In this document: piece after piece, positions 61,928-64,000 of the stretch
Layout of the letters: each line of letters starts with the position of its first letter
How positions within the stretch are numbered: position 1 is the stretch's first letter
Assembly: GCA_025455885.1 (NCBI GenBank)
Contig: JALOLR010000011.1
Span: forward strand, 90,852 to 154,851
Length of the DNA: 64,000 nt
Direction: 5' to 3'
Source: Acidimicrobiales bacterium
GTDB lineage: Bacteria; Actinomycetota; Acidimicrobiia; Acidimicrobiales; Acidimicrobilacustridaceae
Notes under the pieces: model-generated
What the model was told of the DNA's origin: nothing
Databases searched by the model: none
What the model saw: only the letters and a program-made list of their open reading frames with translations
Program-made: the position numbers and the translations under genes

Positions 61928-62905
61928 ATGAGAGTCGGACTGGTGCTCGGTGGTGGTGGGGTCGTGGGTCTCACGTACCACGCCGCCGCCCTGGTGGCGC
62001 TCGAGAAGGAGCTCGGTTGGGACCCGCGGCGTGCCGACGTGATCGTGGGGACGTCGGCCGGGTCGCTCGTCGGGGCGATGCTGCGCCGGGGTGTCCCCGC
62101 CGCTGACCTGGCCGCCGTCACGGTGGGCGGGACGCCGGTCGAGCTCCCCGGTCACGTCGTCGACGGGCTGGCGGAGCGACCCGAGTTCCCACCGTTCGAC
62201 GTCCGTTCGTACCTGCGCCGCCCCCGGGCCCCCAACATGAGCCTGTTCACGAGCTGGACCCGCCGCCCGTGGCGGGTCGATCCGCTGGGGGCGCTCATGA
62301 CCCTGGTGCCCGACGGTTCCCTCGAGCTCGCCGAGTACACCGAGGCGCTCCACGGGATCCTGGCCGACGAGTGGCCCCACGAGCAGCTGTGGGTGACGGC
62401 CGTTCGCCAGTCCGATCTGAAGCGGCAGGTGTTCGGGCGTGACCTGTGGCCGTCGCTGGCCGATGCGGTGCACGCGTCGTGCTCGATCCCCGGGTACTTC
62501 CGGCCGGTGCGGATCGACGGGCACCGCTACGTGGACGGGGGTGTGCGTTCCCCGACCAACGCCGACGTGCTGCGCACCCAGGACCACCTCGACCTGGTGA
62601 TCGTGGTGTCGCCGATGTCCGGGCACGACCTCGGGTCGCTCGGCCGCCTCGACCGCGAGGGCATGGTGCGGCGCTACGCCAAGGGCAAGCTCGACGCCGA
62701 GGTGGAGCGCCTGCACAAGGCGGGCATCCCCGTCGTCACCATCGAGCCCGGTCCCGACGTGGTGACGGCCGCCGGCATCGACTTCATGAGCGACGAGCGG
62801 GGCGAGGAGATCGCCGAGGCCACCGCGGTCGACACCGCCGAGCAGGTGGGTCGCCCGTTCGTCCGCACCCTCCTGGCCGGCCTCTCCACCGGCATCCCCG
62901 ACTGA
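61928..62905 (+). CDS. Patatin-like phospholipase
   Basis: Product of 325 residues. The oxyanion loop LVLGGGGVVGLTYHAAAL (about 5-22), the nucleophile elbow VGTSAGSLVGAML (Ser about 45) and the catalytic Asp in YVDGGVRSPTNADVL (DGG) are all present. It is a soluble serine hydrolase of acyl lipids with no signal peptide; RssA-like or lipid-storage roles are both possible. The region beyond residue 230 is helical. No close functional neighbour. Confidence 0.9.
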   Translation: MRVGLVLGGGGVVGLTYHAAALVALEKELGWDPRRADVIVGTSAGSLVGAMLRRGVPAADLAAVTVGGTPVELPGHVVDGLAERPEFPPFDVRSYLRRPRAPNMSLFTSWTRRPWRVDPLGALMTLVPDGSLELAEYTEALHGILADEWPHEQLWVTAVRQSDLKRQVFGRDLWPSLADAVHASCSIPGYFRPVRIDGHRYVDGGVRSPTNADVLRTQDHLDLVIVVSPMSGHDLGSLGRLDREGMVRRYAKGKLDAEVERLHKAGIPVVTIEPGPDVVTAAGIDFMSDERGEEIAEATAVDTAEQVGRPFVRTLLAGLSTGIPD

Positions 62906-63080
62906 CGAGTCCCCGCGTCGGAGGCTGCCGCGTGCACTGCTGAGGACCGGGCCCGTTCGTCTGCCCGCACCCTCGGCCGCCCCCCGATGCGCCTCGCTGC
63001 CGGTTCCGCCAGAGCGGCGTGGCCGGCGGGAAGGGCCGGCTCGACCGGTGGGACCGGGCGGGGGCCGCGCAGGGTCGTGC

Positions 63081-63095
63081 GCTGCGCTGCGCTGC
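63081..63095. repeat. 5-bp microsatellite (GCTGC) x3
   Basis: Three perfect units run directly into the 9-bp array that follows. Confidence 0.7.
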
Positions 63096-63148
63096 CCGAG
63101 TCGCCCGAGTCGCCCGAGTCGCCCGAGTCGCCCGAGTCGCCCGAGTCG
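63095..63148. repeat. 9-bp tandem repeat (CCCGAGTCG) x6
   Basis: Six perfect 9-base units. The length is a multiple of 3, so one frame reads Pro-Glu-Ser repeats, but no start or RBS belongs to it. Perfect identity suggests recent slippage. Confidence 0.9.
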
Positions 63149-63150
63149 CG

Positions 63151-63180
63151 CCGTGCCGTGCCGTGCCGTGCCGCGCCGTG
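63151..63180. repeat. 5-bp microsatellite (CCGTG) x6
   Basis: Six units of CCGTG, the fifth being CCGCG, follow two bases after the 9-bp array. Confidence 0.85.
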
Positions 63181-63240
63181 CCGAACCTTCACGCACCCGG
63201 CCCGGCCCGGGCTGATGGACGCCTCGCCCGGGACGGTTGC

Positions 63241-64000
63241 TCAGCTCGTGTCGGCGGCGAAGAGCGGGACGGGTTCATGTTTGGCATTGGGCGTCGTGGT
63301 TCGTGGGATGCGGTCGCGACCTCGATGCGGCGCCCCGTTCGTCATGTTGGGCGGATGAGGTGGCGGCGGCGGTGGTGACACCAGCCCGGGTGGGGGGTGG
63401 TGGTGGGGGTGGCTGGTGACGGTGGTGGTGCCGGTGGGGTTGGTGGCGTGGAGCGCGCTGTTGGGATCACCGGACAGTGCCCAGCCGCCTTCGTGGACGA
63501 GGTGGTGGTGGTGCCAGCACAACAGGGCGAGGTTGGCGGTGGTGGTCGGTGATGGCCAGGGGGTGATGTGGTGGGCGTGCAGGAAGCGGGTCGAGGTGCA
63601 GTTCCCGAAGCGACAGCGCCCGTCGCGGCGCATCAGCACCCGCCGCATCGCCGGGGTGACCACCCGGGCGGTGGTGCCGACACCGACGGCGATGCCGGCG
63701 CGGTCCTGGACCACCACCTCGATCCGGCTGTCGCAGAGCAGCCGGCGGGCGGTCTCGGTGGCGAGGGGCTGGCCCGTCTCGAGTTCGGCGGTGGCATCGG
63801 GGTCGTCGTCGCAGATGGCGGCGAGCTCGACGACGGCGACGACGGTGGCCCGGTCGGGATCGGTGTCGGCGGCGAGGGTGGCGCCGGCGAGGGCGAGGAG
63901 GCCGTCGGCGCGGCGTTGGTCGGGGGTGGCGGTCGTCTCGGTGTGGGGGTCGCGTGGTGGCATGGCGCGTTCGACGGCGGTGAGGAGGCGGGCGCCTTCG
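63241..64000 (-). CDS. DUF222/13E12-family HNH endonuclease, N-terminus cut by window edge
   Basis: The frame is open from the window edge to the stop at 63241. The HNH domain reads RRDGRCRFGNCTSTRFLHAH then HITPWPSPTTTANLALLCWH and HHHLVHEGGW, with Cys pairs and the HH/N/H residues of the nuclease intact. Upstream RIEVVVQDRAGIAVGVG and ARVVTPAMRRVLM belong to the DUF222-HNH linker. The tail is His/Pro-rich. Such genes occur in many copies in actinobacteria and behave like mobile or homing-type elements. The start lies outside the window. Confidence 0.88.
   Translation of the reverse strand, partial: EGARLLTAVERAMPPRDPHTETTATPDQRRADGLLALAGATLAADTDPDRATVVAVVELAAICDDDPDATAELETGQPLATETARRLLCDSRIEVVVQDRAGIAVGVGTTARVVTPAMRRVLMRRDGRCRFGNCTSTRFLHAHHITPWPSPTTTANLALLCWHHHHLVHEGGWALSGDPNSALHATNPTGTTTVTSHPHHHPPPGLVSPPPPPPHPPNMTNGAPHRGRDRIPRTTTPNAKHEPVPLFAADTS

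Larger units (their letters stand above)
62906..63240. other. Intergenic region with microsatellites, no gene seen
   Basis: This 335-base gap separates the patatin from the HNH gene. Bases 62906-63080 show no gene, RNA or hairpin that I recognise. Bases 63081-63180 are three abutting short tandem arrays. Frames read through it are repetitive and have no family pattern. Confidence 0.6.

Noticed and set aside
63095..63180. CRISPR-like array
   Set aside because: The units are contiguous 9- and 5-base repeats without spacers, and no cas genes are present.

Overview
The window is very GC-rich chromosomal DNA of an actinomycete-type bacterium. The best guess is a member of the Acidimicrobiia (Iamia/Ilumatobacter-like), but this is inference from gene content only. 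Supporting features are three luciferase-like F420-type oxidoreductases, a deazaflavin-type nitroreductase-family protein, an lhr-nei2 gene pair, a HelD/HelR-type helicase, a hemE-hemH-hemY block, a DUF222/HNH endonuclease and many GTG starts. No phage, integrase, transposase or CRISPR array is visible. The only mobile-type traces are a VapC toxin remnant (1205-1390) and the edge-cut HNH gene (63241-64000).

Layout. 1-9.4 kb holds lipid or organic-acid catabolism genes. These are two double-hot-dog thioesterases, an amidohydrolase, a tight four-gene minus-strand operon (UGSC partner, UGSC redox protein, SDR, NifU-like CxxC protein), a deazaflavin-type protein, and an LLM oxidoreductase/crotonase/SDR operon. 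9.4-13.1 kb holds a Crp/Fnr regulator, ispD-ispF (MEP isoprenoid pathway), a TrmH/RlmB rRNA methyltransferase and a lipoprotein. 13.2-19.0 kb holds a TauD-like dioxygenase coupled to a metallo-beta-lactamase-fold hydrolase, an AAC(3)-like acetyltransferase, an LLM oxidoreductase and an orphan molybdenum hydroxylase large subunit. tRNA-Thr(TGT) lies at 19.16 kb. 19.3-30.1 kb holds a GT-C-like membrane protein, nei2-lhr, a DtxR-family regulator and helR. 30.2-40.9 kb holds heme genes, a secreted NlpC/P60 hydrolase, an esterase, a phosphotransferase, an apolipoprotein N-acyltransferase-like protein, an ABC-F ATPase and dtd. 41-52 kb is a cell-envelope glycan or glycolipid region (two GT4 glycosyltransferases, two methyltransferases, a squalene-cyclase-like alpha-barrel protein, an HtrL/YibB-like protein, GtrA, a PQQ-type sugar dehydrogenase lipoprotein, PAP2, PIG-L deacetylase and a flippase-like membrane protein). 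52-60 kb is a second acyl-CoA/sterol-type catabolic region (LLM, five SDR-like genes counting one degenerate, a TLP1-like thiolase-fold protein, TetR, MFS). 60-64 kb holds a low-molecular-weight phosphatase, a hexapeptide acyltransferase, a VOC protein, a patatin, microsatellite DNA and the HNH gene.

Two architectural themes recur. First, about 25 genes are preceded by a TANNNT-like -10 hexamer ending 6-9 bases before the start codon (mostly 6 or 7), the arrangement of leaderless mRNAs; this also revises several start codons. Second, convergent neighbours often overlap at their 3' ends (five pairs, 19-41 bases), leaving no room for hairpin terminators.

The less ordinary proteins are the UGSC operon, an Lnt-like protein with Ser where the catalytic Cys is expected, an SDR homologue that has lost Tyr and Lys and is coupled to an intact SDR, and a thiolase-fold protein without either catalytic Cys. 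All functions are read from sequence motifs by eye; no database search was run.
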